Source: Camellia lanceoleosa (taxonomy: Eukaryota > Streptophyta > Magnoliopsida > Ericales > Theaceae). Taken from it: a DNA stretch of 64,000 bases. The notes under the pieces were generated by a model that did no database searches, was not told where the DNA came from, and was given only the letters and a program-made list of their open reading frames with translations. The stretch is from positions 129,360,200 to 129,424,199 of the forward strand of contig CM045770.1 in NCBI GenBank assembly GCA_025200525.1, written 5' to 3'. Numbering within the stretch: the stretch's first letter is position 1; each line of letters starts with the position of its first letter. Position numbers and translations under genes: made by a program. Shown here piece after piece: positions 47,835-58,444 of this stretch.

Positions 47835-48821
47835 ATAGTCAACACCCTCTACTTATGTATAGCCTTTAGAAACCAACCTAGCTTTATTTCTAACCACAAT
47901 ACCATTCTCATTAGATTTATTTTTAAATATCTACTTGGTACCTATCACATTTATGTCTCTAGGTCTGGGAACAAGAGTCCAAACTTTGATACGTTCAAAT
48001 TGACCTAATTCTTCATGCATTGCATTAACCCAACTATCATCTAGTAAGGCCTCTTTTGCATTCTTAGGTTTAATATACAAAACATAACACATATGAGATA
48101 CCTCTTCCCAATTTTGTTTTTCAATTTTCATTCGATCTGAGACACTTCCAATCACCTGTTGAACCAAATGATTCAGTTTTACCATTGCTGGTGGTTTTAA
48201 AACTGGACTGGTAGTGACTTGAGCATCGGAGGTGGTGTCTCTTTGTGTACTCTTTGGACTCAGACTTACCATAGAAGTTGGTGCTGACTCACATTCTTGG
48301 GCTTGGGCCTATGCTTCTCCTTGACTTTGTGGTTCAGTATCCAAGATTGGAGACTCACCATCTTCTTCCTCATGTATAGATGAAGTAGGAGAACCCGTGT
48401 CATCTATAACCACATTGATCGATTCCATTAAAGATAAAGTACCCATGTTATAGACACGAAAAGCTCTACTAGTGGTTGAATACCTTAGAAAAATACCTTC
48501 ATTACTTCGGGAGTCAAATTTTCCCAAAAGCTCTTTATCTTCAAAAATGTAACATTTACTCCCAAAAGTTTTAAAGTATTTTACATTAGGTTTCAACCAT
48601 TTCCACAATTCATATGGAGTTTGTAAAGTACCGGGCCATAAATACACATGATTCACAACATAAATAGCTATATTTAAGGCTTCAACCCAAAACTTTGGAG
48701 GAACTTTCTTGCTAAGGAGCATGAGCCTAACCATCTCTTGAACTACTCTGTTTTTCCTCTCAATAATTCCATTTTGTTGTAGAGTAATGGGTGGAGAAAA
48801 CTCATGCTTAATTCCATACAT
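47835..48821 (-). pseudogene. Sirevirus integrase C-terminal part and RT start
   Basis: Integrase core end at 48821-48309: GIKHEFSPPITLQQNGIIER (around the catalytic Glu), KVPPKFWVEALNIAIYVVNH, KTFGSKCYIF. The stretch continues through a variable linker into the RT entry at 48272-47931 (NAKEALLDDSWVNAMHEELG, WTLVPRPRDINVIGTK), then WIFK-like up to 47835, where the solo LTR intervenes. Integrase inserts the cDNA. Frames differ (48821 against 48272), so a shift lies between them. Confidence 0.85.
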
Positions 48822-49934
48822 ATCACAAAAATCCGAAAATGAGCTATTTGCAAATTCACAATCATGATCAGTTCAAATTCTTATGATACGCCCAATAGAA
48901 ACACCCTGTTCATTTTGGATTTTAAGGGCTAAGGATTGGAAAGTATCAAATGTATCATATTTTCGCTTAAAAAATTACCCATGAAAAGCAAGTGTAATCA
49001 TCAATAGTTAAAAAAAATGTATCTTTTACCTCTAATGCTTTCATTGCGAGTGGGTCACATAAGATCCATATGAACAAGTTCAAAAGGACGTTTTGGTTGT
49101 TAAGATGTTCATCTTTTTATGAGGAGCATGAGTTTGCTTCCCAAGTTGACATGGTCCACACACATGGTTTGCATTCTTACCCATTTTAGGTACTCCTCTC
49201 ACAAACTCTTTGTTGGCTATCTTAGTTAGGTCTTTAAAATTCATGTGATCTAATCTTTGATGCCACAGGTCAAGATTACTTACGATGGCTGAGTGGCAAG
49301 TGAGATCATTTGTGGTAACAATCCCATAGCAGTTATTAGATGTGCGAACCCTATGCATGATAGTATTTCCTTTCTTATCCAAAATTTCACATTTATTTTT
49401 TGAAAATAATACTTCATAATGGAAATCACACATTTGACTAATGCTCAAAAGATTAGCTTTGAGACCATCAACAAGTAAGACATTTCAAGCTTAGAAAGAC
49501 CGACCACACTTATAAAGCCCTTACGAATGACTCTAGAAGTGCCACCATTCCAAAGGTAACAATTCCTTCTTCTTATTTTTCAAGAGATGTGAAGAAGTAT
49601 TTGTCACCAGACATATAACAAGAGCACCCACTATCAAGATACCACTTGTGTGAGTCATGTGCTTTCAGTGTAGTGTGAACAATAAAACAAGTTAAGTCAC
49701 TCTTTCTCACCCATATCTTTTTGGTCTTAATAGAAGCAAGACTGGCAGTATTGGTAGACGTCTTAGTGTTGTGAACACCATCATGAATCTTGGTGTTCCG
49801 CCTAGACAGGTAACGTTGTCTCCTAACCCATGAAGTATCAAAATTTCTAATTTTTTGAGACACCTTACCAAACAACTCATAACAATAAGGGTGAATGTAG
49901 CCATACCTACCACAATGATGACAAACAAAAACAT
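48822..49934 (-). pseudogene. Sirevirus protease and GAG-pre-integrase
   Basis: Protease motif WYLDSGCSCYMSGDK near 49625-49600 (copia proteases use D-S/T-G). The GAG-pre-integrase zinc-binding region lies in 49448-49080: LWHQRLDHMNFKDL supplies the His pair and CGPCQLGKQ the Cys pair. The catalytic integrase Asp region (48822-49070) is in broken frames. Polyprotein processing and integration are the family roles. Stops and frameshifts throughout. Confidence 0.8.
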
Positions 49935-49937
49935 GTT

Positions 49938-52057
49938 TTACCTCATTTTTGTTAATCTATCTCCTTTAGGTTGATGAAGAGAGTGATCACCTTGTTGAAC
50001 CATCAGTTTTCCCTTTGCTTGAGTCTTGATGTCATGTGATGTATTAACCTGTCCCTTTTGAAATGTTGCATCACTACAGCTTATCCCACTTTTGTCACAA
50101 CTCATCTGTTGAGACCTGATGATGTCTTCTAGTGTCTTTGACCCTTTGTTCCACATAATAATCATGGCTCTAGCATCTTTGAGTTCTTCCTCTTTCTGAC
50201 CACCTAGCTCTTCTAATGCAACTTGTGACATCTCAAGGATTTCAATATTTTCTTCATATGTGGCATAGATTTTTAGAAGTTCATTCTTTTCAGTCTCACA
50301 AGATAGAAGTTTTCCACAGAGGACTTGTCTATCATTGGAGATATTGATGACATCCATTTTTACTATTGCAAGCTCTTCCTTTAGCTTGACATTTTCGCTT
50401 TGACATGCTTTGAGCTTGAAAGTGAGTTTGTCATTGATCTTGGACAAGTTTAGAGACTTATTGTAAAGTTTTTCATAAGCTTGTTGTAGGTCATCACCAT
50501 CAATCTCATCACTATCTTCCGAGGTTTCATCATCTTCTTTTTGCTTCTCTTTCTCCTCGATCTCATCCAGTCGAGTGACTATGGCATGAAAGTTGATGAA
50601 TTGTTGTGAAGATGACTCTCCTCTTTCATAGACTTGACTAAGAATATCCCATGCATCTTTGGTCTTTGTGCAATGAGCAATTCGTTGTTGTTCTTCAGAA
50701 ATTGCTTCATGGATGGTATTCAAAACTCTTTGATTGTTCAGATTGTCAGCGTTTTCAATATCCTCTTCAATTGCTCACCAACCTTCAGGGTCATCAGCTC
50801 TAAGATACACAATTGGATTGTCAGCACTTTCAATATCCTCTTCAATTGCTCGCTAACCTTCAGGGTCAACAGCTCTAAGATACACCCCCATTATGATCTT
50901 CCAGTATAAGTAATTACTCCCATCAAAGGTAGGAGCACGATATAGACTCTGACCACGAGCAAACTTAACTGGCTTTGGAGGTAGTTAAGTGAAGGTAGAG
51001 TAGAATGCCATGTAGGTACTATCTCCGTCTTCACCGGATTCAGTTTCTTCGGGTTCTTGCTTTGACTCGCTTTCATCATCCTAAGTCACTGTATAGACTT
51101 TCTTTTGGTTCTTTTGCGATGGACATTCAAGTGCACTATATCCAAACCCTTGACATTCATAACACTTGACATCTTACCGTTTCACAGTTTTCTTCTCAGT
51201 TTTTGGAGCAACTTTTGGTGGAAATGTTTTGGATTTTTCGTCCCCTTATCTTTTGAACTAGAGTCCTTGAAATTAGGCTTCTTTTTTCTTTAAATTTTTT
51301 TTGAACTGTTTGGTAAACATAGCCGTCATTTCGGACTCTAGATCAAACTCAACCTCAGGATTCTTAGCAATCTCATGGGCACTGGTTAAAGCCACACTAT
51401 CTTTTTGTTTTTTCTTAGAAATCTGGTGGACTTCAAAAGTCTACACGTTTCTAACCAACTGATCAAGCTTGATGTTCTCAATATCCCGAGCCTCCTCAAT
51501 GGCTGTCACTCTTGATCGGAACCTCTTGGGTAATGACCTCAAAATTTTTCCAACAACCTTAGATTTAGGGATTTTTTCACCGAGTGTGAAATAGGAAATT
51601 ACGATGTCACTAAGTTTAGCATAAAAATCATCAAACGTCTCGTCATCACACATAAAAAGAGTATCAAAAGAGGAGGTGAGACATTAGAGTTTTGATCTTT
51701 TAACAGCAGTAGTACCCTCGTGAATAGTTTCAAGAATGTCCCATGCCTCTTTTGCTACTTCACACGTGTAAATACAACGAAACTCTTCTAGTGTGACAGA
51801 GAAAAAAAGGGAATTGAGAGCTTTACTATTCCAACTTGAGTTTTGATAATCGATTGCGTCCCATCTATCAAGTGGGTTGGGGATATCAACACCATCAATG
51901 ATGACAATAGGTTCACTCCACTCATAGATCATACAGTGCAAACTTTCTCATCAATAGATTTGAAAAACACCCTCATACAAGCTTTCTAATAAGAATAATT
52001 TGTACCATCAAGTAATAGAGGTCTATGGGTCGAGTTACCTTTGCTAATTGAATTCAT
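49938..52057 (-). pseudogene. Sirevirus gag with zinc knuckle and coiled coil
   Basis: Starts with MNSISKGNSTHRPLLLDGTN at 52057, then gag (UBN2-type) blocks: AKEAWDILETIHEGT (51760-51720), DDFYAKLSDIVISYF and GKILRSLPKRFRSRV (51653-51441). The zinc knuckle near 51170-51125 reads CYECQGFGYSALECP, with Tyr in place of the ligand His. The C-terminal frame 50723-49938 (261 codons) begins with a second AKDAWDIL-like block (CTKTKDAWDILSQVYERG) and continues as a long Glu/Lys/Leu-rich coiled coil, as in Sirevirus gag. A Trp-to-TAG change follows the start (NYSY-stop-KAC). Confidence 0.8.
50741..50887. repeat. 74-bp tandem duplication in Sirevirus gag
   Basis: TCAATATCCTCTTCAATTGC with its flanks through CTCTAAGATACAC occurs twice in direct order (about 50741-50815 and 50816-50887), with a few mismatches. 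It lies between the gag N-terminal blocks and the coiled-coil ORF. Confidence 0.8.
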
Positions 52058-52109
52058 ATCACCAATCACACAAAATCACACTCCTATAGTTTTAATAAAA
52101 ACAAAGAGT

Positions 52110-52126
52110 GACCCACTCTGATACCA
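52110..52126 (-). promoter_or_regulatory. Primer-binding site of the Sirevirus
   Basis: TGGTATCAGAGTGGGTC on the minus strand, a few bases after the LTR; TGGTATCAGAG is complementary to the 3' end of plant initiator tRNA-Met, the usual copia primer. Confidence 0.9.
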
Positions 52127-52130
52127 ATTA

Positions 52131-53034
52131 AAAAACCTAAGTGATTCGTGATTCGAACCAGAATTAATTGCTATAATTCCCAAACAATCAAAACTGACAA
52201 TCTAAATCATCTAGTATGTACAAAAGTGATTTAGATTATTGCTTCAAAATCAATAAATCGACACAACTAATTTTTACGTGAAAAAATCACAATTAAAGCA
52301 CCTCTAATTGTGATTAAAAAACCACGAGCGAAATGCCACTAATCAATCCACTATGAAAGAAAGAAAGAAAGAATACAAATTTACCAAACAAATTACCCAA
52401 ACTCTATTAATTTGTCTTCAATAATTTGTATCTCTTTCACCATTGTTTTTCTCTTGGAATTGATCAACTTGATGTCGAATCCACAACATCCATGTCGAAT
52501 CAACGACCACGCGCAGCTTCGAACTCGTTCAAATATGCCACACTTGAATCTCTAGAATCCACTGAAGATGAATTTCTCTTATATTGATAAAGTCAAACCG
52601 ACAACCCTTTGATTTAACTCTCTTGATCCATGAATAAACTCACAAAGAAATCAAACGAAAACTAGCAAATAACCTCCAGAAAAAAAATCATAAAACCAAA
52701 AAAGAAGATTTGGTAGTCGTACCTTAGATTTGGAACAAACTGTAGATTTATAGAAATCAGATAGCGATCCCAACTCGAGCACAAGAATGACCGCTCGAAC
52801 GGTGTCACTTAAATGCGTGTTCCTAACAAGGGTCTACACTCAAGCGTATGTTCGCTCGAGCATAAAAACACAACTCCCAGTACTTTTGTAGACAAGCCAA
52901 ACTACTGAAAGTGTGAGTTTGTCGCTCGAGCGTAGCTTTCCTCGGTTGAGCAGGAAGACCAAAAAGCAAGGAAAAATTATAACTCGACTAAACCAAGTTT
53001 GTTTGCAGAATTGGCAACAAGTAGGGACCTGACA
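52131..53034 (-). repeat. 5' LTR of the Sirevirus (904 bp)
   Basis: Minus strand begins TGTCAGGTCCCTACTTG at 53034 and ends AGGTTTTT at 52131. TATA-like CTATAAATC at 52745-52753. CTCGAG-type pairs at 52774/52794 and 52925/52945 (20 bp apart) and 52839/52855. Confidence 0.88.
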
Positions 53035-53067
53035 GTGGTGGTGGGTGAGAATGGGCTGATGGGTGGC

Positions 53068-54829
53068 TGTAACAACCCCAACCTCTGATTAATGTTAATC
53101 CATGATTAATTATGCCTAATTAGCAATTGAGGTGAATTTTGCATTAAACTGCACATGTGTGATGCATTGTTTGTGTCTATATCTGCTAGGCGTAAAAAGA
53201 TCTGTTCACGTTTTAGTTAAGGTTTGCGAATTGAAAGCTTTATCGGCGTCCGAATCATAAATTGACTTGATTTATGTGCTAGTTAAGATTTATAGAATTT
53301 TATGGTAGGTTTAATTAAAATTCGGTTCAGAATGATTAAATTTGATTAAATTAATGCCCACTAATCAACCCTATTAAGCACATTTTTGGTTTAAGCCTAA
53401 TTAGGGCCATTTTGACCCCACTAAGCTGCCTTTTCATTTCACTCTTCCATTTTCTTAATGCCCAACGTGAGGGAGAGAGAGAGAGAGCGAGAGCTGGGAG
53501 AAATTGATTCAACAAGAAAGCTTGCTTAGAAAATTAAAGGAGTTTGAAGAAGACTTGGGAGATTGGGCCTCTACACTTAGGATTCAAGGCTTGAGGTAGA
53601 AAATTCACCCTCTTAATTATGAATTTAAGTTGTTCATGCATGAATTCAAGTTAATTGAGCTATAAGATGTGAGAATCAAGCTTAAGGACTAGAAGGGAAG
53701 GTCAATCCATGCATGCATGCATGTTTCATGGCATTTTGAAGATTGGTTTTCAAGAATTCCTTCATGCATGTGTTGATTTTACTCTAATTTTGGGAAAACA
53801 ATGAGATTCATGTTATTTAGTAGCATTTGATCATGTTTTGGAGGGCCTTAGCTCAAAATTTACATGCATGTTATGTTCTTGAATTAACTTTGAATTCCAA
53901 GTTGAATTTTGTACAATTGGTATACTTCTGGGCTTTGATTTTGTAAAACGATCTTCAAAACATGTTGTTTTATGAGTTTTCATGTATTTCCTCAAGTTTT
54001 GGCCCAGAAAAATGAGTTTTGGATGTTTTAAAGGTTAAATTTGAGATTAGTGATCAATCTAGAAATTCCAGAAAATTGATCCACGCTCGAGCAGGGAACT
54101 TCACGCTCGAGCGTGCACTCTGAGTACATGCACTTCCGCTTGAGCATCGAGTTTTACGCTCGAGCGTGAAATGCATATAACCAGAAGTTCTTGTGTTTTG
54201 CAGTCCGCTCGAGTGAGGGAATCTACGCTCGAGCAAGGGTCTGAGTCTCACACTCGAGCGGGAGTCGAGTGTTCGTCGAGCGTGAAAAACACAGATCCAG
54301 TACTTTTGTCGAGGTTTACAGTCCGCTCGAGCGGAGAAGTCCACGCTCGAGTGGAGCTTCATTGTCTGCATGTCCGCTCGAGCGGGGAAAGCTACGCTCG
54401 AGCGTGGACCTTATTTTCAGCAAGTTTCAAGAAATGTTTTTCCATTCATTCTTGCATCCTCATTCCACCCTAGGCATTCCTAGGCCATGTTTAAGATTCC
54501 ATAATGAGAAGTAAAGGGTAGAAACACACTAAGAGCCAATGAAGTAAGTTATGTACAATTAGAATGTGTGTTTCAAGTGTGTGTCTGTTATGTATTATGT
54601 AGGTCACGTGCCGTGTACCATTTGACCAATCTGCTTCGTCTATCTATCTCAAGGCCAACTGTGAGTAATAATTTAGTAAAGTTATGTTCAACTGTACTTA
54701 TTTTCTTTGTGATGAATTAAGATCTGTTTTCTGAAATGATATGTTCTGCACAATGAATGATTGTCCAATTTCTGATATATATTCGTGACATCCTTAGCAT
54801 CATGTGATATCTGTTGGCTGTTACCCAGT
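53068..54829 (+). mobile_element. LTR-like block, possibly Tekay/Del-type chromovirus, truncated
   Basis: Begins TGTAACAACCCCAACC, the usual start of Tekay/Del-type chromovirus LTRs, and runs without a gene until a Tat LTR interrupts it at 54830. It contains a (GA) run near 53471-53488 and twelve CTCGAG-type palindromes between 54086 and 54402. No PBS or coding domain is present, so class assignment rests on the terminus and general layout. The open frames 54171-54473 and 54371-54054 merely read through the palindromes. Confidence 0.5.
54086..54402. repeat. Array of paired CTCGAG palindromes, 20-bp spacing
   Basis: CTCGAG or one-base variants at 54086/54106, 54139/54159, 54208/54228, 54326/54346 and 54377/54397, each pair exactly 20 bp apart, plus a looser pair at 54253/54275. 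In most pairs the first member is CCGCTCGAGCGG-like and the second ACGCTCGAGCGT-like. See the finding for the copies in the Sirevirus. Confidence 0.9.
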
Positions 54830-57800
54830 TGTAGACACCCCATTTTTGACTGCCTTTAAGACTTGGACGCGACTGATGGTTTACATGGTGGAGAAAGGTG
54901 TGCAGGGGAAAGGTTCAGTTTCTTCGGCAATGAGAGAGTTAAATCTCAACTTCATACCCCTTTTTGGACCAAAACAATCTTGATCAAAAGATTTTTAGAC
55001 CTTAAAACCCTCTCTTTCAAAACGTTTTTGAAATAAAGTTTTTATGATGTTTCGAGGCTCGTATTTTGTCAAATGTTGCATTTTTCGGTAAACCGAGCAA
55101 GGACAAAGTGGAAATGAATGAAAGAGAGATGAAATCTTTGAAAAATCTTTCAAAACACCTTGTTCGAGGGTTTACAGTTGAAGAAAAGAGGAGAAGAGAG
55201 AAGAAGACTAGTTTGGGAGAAGTTCGGCATGAATCCAAGTAGGACCAAATCTGCACAGTTTCACCGAAACGGGCATAACTCTTTGTACAGGAGGAATTTT
55301 AATGCGAGGTTGGCACCATTGGAAAGCTAACTTCAAGAGCTTCAATGTGGCCACATGGGAGGCCAGCAATATTTCTGGCCGACCATCTTTTTTTGGTAAA
55401 AAGTGATTCAGCATGAATTTGGGAAGGAGAGAAAACATTGCGCGGCTTCACCGAAATGGGTATAGCTCTTTGCACAGGGGTAATTAAGGTATGAGGCCAC
55501 CACCATTGGAAAGCTTACTTCCGGGGCTTCATTTTTCACTCAAGAATATCCTAAGGACAAGTCTGGGTGGGGGAGATATGGTTGTTTGAAGTCCGGTTGG
55601 ACCAAATCTGCGCGGCTTCACCAAAACTGGCATAACTTTTTCCACATGAGGAATTTTAATGCACGGTTTACGACATTGGAAAGCTAACTTCTGGGGCTTC
55701 ATCATAGGGGGTGGCCGGCCACCTTGACCCTTTTGACCTGGTCGGCCGGCCACCTAAACTGGCCGGCCGGCTACCTGAATCTTCTAAACCTGGCCGGCCA
55801 TATTCCTCTCTCCAAGTGTATTCCAGCTGTGCCACCCTTTTTGCCCCAGATCCTGTGTCCGGGGGTTTGGCCTTTGGGGGGGAAATTTGAATTTGTTTTT
55901 CCCCCTTTTCTTTACCTCTCTCCCTCTTTAAAACCACCACCTCCAGCTCCATTTTGGAGGGGTTAGAAAAATTCATTTGAGAGGTTTGCCTTAAATCTCT
56001 CTCTCTCTCTCTACTCCAAGCCTTAAAACCTCTTTGCTCCTACACCATTTTACACTACAACTCATAGCACCATACCTCTAACATCCATTCCAGCAACTTG
56101 AGGTTGTCTTCCAGAGGTCAAGAGCTCCCAAACCTGGTCCAAAAGTTGTTGAAGCTTGGTTCTACAAGGGTAAGTTCCATTTTCCCTCTTTTAAGTCTTT
56201 TCTTGCATGCTTTCTTAGCTCTTTTTGCTTACATTTTTGGGCTCCGACCCAAACTGAAAATAGTCATATTTTGACCTCATTTTCATGTTTGATTAAGGGT
56301 CTTTCCCTGTTTGAGGCTTCCTTCTTACCCTTTGTGTTTAAACTCTCTTTTAGGCCTATTTTTGCATAGTATTTTAGGCTTATTTGTGAGCTATTTTGGG
56401 CTTGGTCATAAACTGTAAAATATCATATTTTGAGCCCCTCTTCAACATTGTTGAAGGGCCCTCCTTTGTTTGAGGACAGAAGCTACCACTTGCTCTTTGT
56501 CCCTCTTTTGGCCTTTTTATTGCATGATAGTTTTGCCTCACTTGTGTTGATTTTCGTGGCTTGATGTAAACTGTGAAGTGCCTTGTTTTGAGCCCCTCCT
56601 CAACTTTGTTGAAGGGATCTTTGAAATTTGGGGCCGGATGCTGTCCCTTGTCTCTATTCTCTCTTTTAGGGCCATTTTTGCATGATAGATTATCCCTATT
56701 TGTCTTCATTTTTGAGACTTGTAATTCCATTTTTTTTGTGAGGTCATATGCTATCTTGTATGCTTGGTTCCCTCTTATTTTGAGCCTTACACCCTAGCCT
56801 TTGTTGCATGCCTTGTTTGACCTTCTAGCCACTGGAATCCAGTGGATTTCCAGTGGCTTTGATGCTGTTTTGAGCCTCCAAATTAGAGGGGAGTGACCCC
56901 CTCTCACCTTGACTTGTTTGATGGCCATCTTGGCCTTTCAAAGCGACCCCATCTTGCATGCTTCTTAGGCACATTCTAGGGTCAAATTGTTGAGTTTTGG
57001 GACTACCATATTTGATTTTCAAAGTTGGTTTGAGGCTGCCACATGTCTATTTTGTATGTGCTTAAGAATCCCTTTGTATGCCCTCTAAAGGAATTCCTCA
57101 TTTGTGCATGTGTTGGCTGCATTTCCATGGTTATTTGGGCATATTTTGGCATGTTTTATTCATTAATTTTTTCTAGTTTGATGATTTATTACTTGCTTCA
57201 TACACTTGCCATGTAAACCATGTTTGCCCGCCAAAATTGCATGCTAATTTAAGCCATCTTGCTAGCACTTTTTGGCCACACTTTAAACTGGAAAAGTTCA
57301 TGTTTTGGGACTGCCTTGACTCTGTCTTCATGCTTCATGTTCAAATAATGCATCCTTTGTATAGCTATAAGTCATTTCATGTGCCTAGTTTTGAGTTTCG
57401 GGTCTCATCCCATGCATCGGGTGCCATATTGCCATGCTTTGGGCCTGTTTAGCATCATGTTTTAGTGTTGGAAATTTGCTTGTTTGCATATCATGTTCCA
57501 TGCCTTACCATGCTTTAGTAGAGTGGCATTCGTGCCTTAGGTTTGGTCCTCGATTTGCGTGCATGTGTGCACGCATTTCGAGTGTCTCATTTCCATCTAA
57601 TGGCCTCCTATGTGAGTGTGGCTGAGATCCACTTGTGTTGGTGTAAGTCCATTATGCATTGTGTATGCCATTTCGTTTTATAGCATTGTATATGCTAGGT
57701 TGTATGTTAGCGCATTGTGTATGCCATGTTACCTCGTGCATCATGTATGCCATTTCATAGCATTGTGCATGTTAGGTGGTATCTTAGTTGCATTCATGCA

Positions 57801-58444
57801 TGTCATGCATATCGCATTGTGTTTGGGATAGGAGTTAGCCCGAGCACGGGAAACGAGGTACGTTTAATACTCCGAGTGACGGAACGTGTCTCAATTCCCC
57901 AGTCACCGACACTCCGGATTATCCATGATGGAGTCTTGGTCTTGTTGTGTTTATATGTGCATTCAATTCATATTGAGTAGTGCAATTCGACTCCTTGGCC
58001 ATCGTGCATCGAGATGCGTAATTAATGGCACGAGGATCGAGGCATGCATACATATGTGAAAATACATTGCCATGCTCCTTTCCTGCTCTCTGTTGCAGCA
58101 AATCAAGAATCAGCAGCCATTCAGAGCTTGGCGTGCTTTCCAAGAACAATTGTAAACATAGGCTAATCGGGGCGTCGCAGTGGATTTCCGCGCAAAAGCA
58201 ACCCGAACATGCATCATTCATCATCTGGAGCAGAGTTTGAGGCAGTCCCTAGCTTGCATGCTAGTTTATAGCTTTCCTAGTTAATTTGTTAATTAATTAG
58301 GGTTTTGTACTTATTCGGACTGTATTTATTTGGGACTGTATTATTTATTCGGACCCTCTGCGCGAGGGCAATGTTGTAATAAGTGTGCGTGAGTGTCATG
58401 TATGTCTTCCAAACCTACGTCTTTCTTCCCTTTTATTAACCAGC
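54830..58444 (+). mobile_element. Tat-family LTR, 5' part, interrupted by element B
   Basis: Starts TGTAGACACCCCATTTTTG at 54830 (preceded by CCAGT, possible target duplication) and stops at 58444, inside the TTATTAACCAGC stretch where other copies continue with TTATGATGG. Carries GGCCGGCC copies (55713, 55744, 55761, 55792), ~160-bp repeats (56200-56720) and the palindromic core (57860-57887). The rest should lie right of the window. Confidence 0.87.

Larger units (their letters stand above)
33071..53034 (-). mobile_element. Sirevirus-type Ty1/copia retrotransposon with env-like region
   Basis: Order on the minus strand: 5' LTR (53034-52131), tRNA-iMet-type PBS, gag with zinc knuckle and coiled coil, protease, GAG-pre-integrase, integrase, RT (split), RNase H (42.7-42.3 kb), then a long 3' part with env-like ORF remnants, several G-rich polypurine tracts and the 3' LTR (33968-33071). 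Env-like ORF and repeated polypurine tracts are Sirevirus traits. Two Tat solo LTRs have landed in it. The LTRs differ at roughly a tenth of positions over their first ~230 bp by eye, so the insertion is old. Every ORF is broken. The flanking duplication is not clear. Confidence 0.87.

Noticed and set aside
33066..53040. Target duplication of the Sirevirus
   Set aside because: GGTAG at 33066-33070 and GTGGT at 53035-53039 do not match; the LTR end was not exact enough to claim a duplication.
54171..54473. Ser/Arg-rich ORFs over the CTCGAG array
   Set aside because: Codon pattern follows the palindromes on both strands and carries no protein signature.
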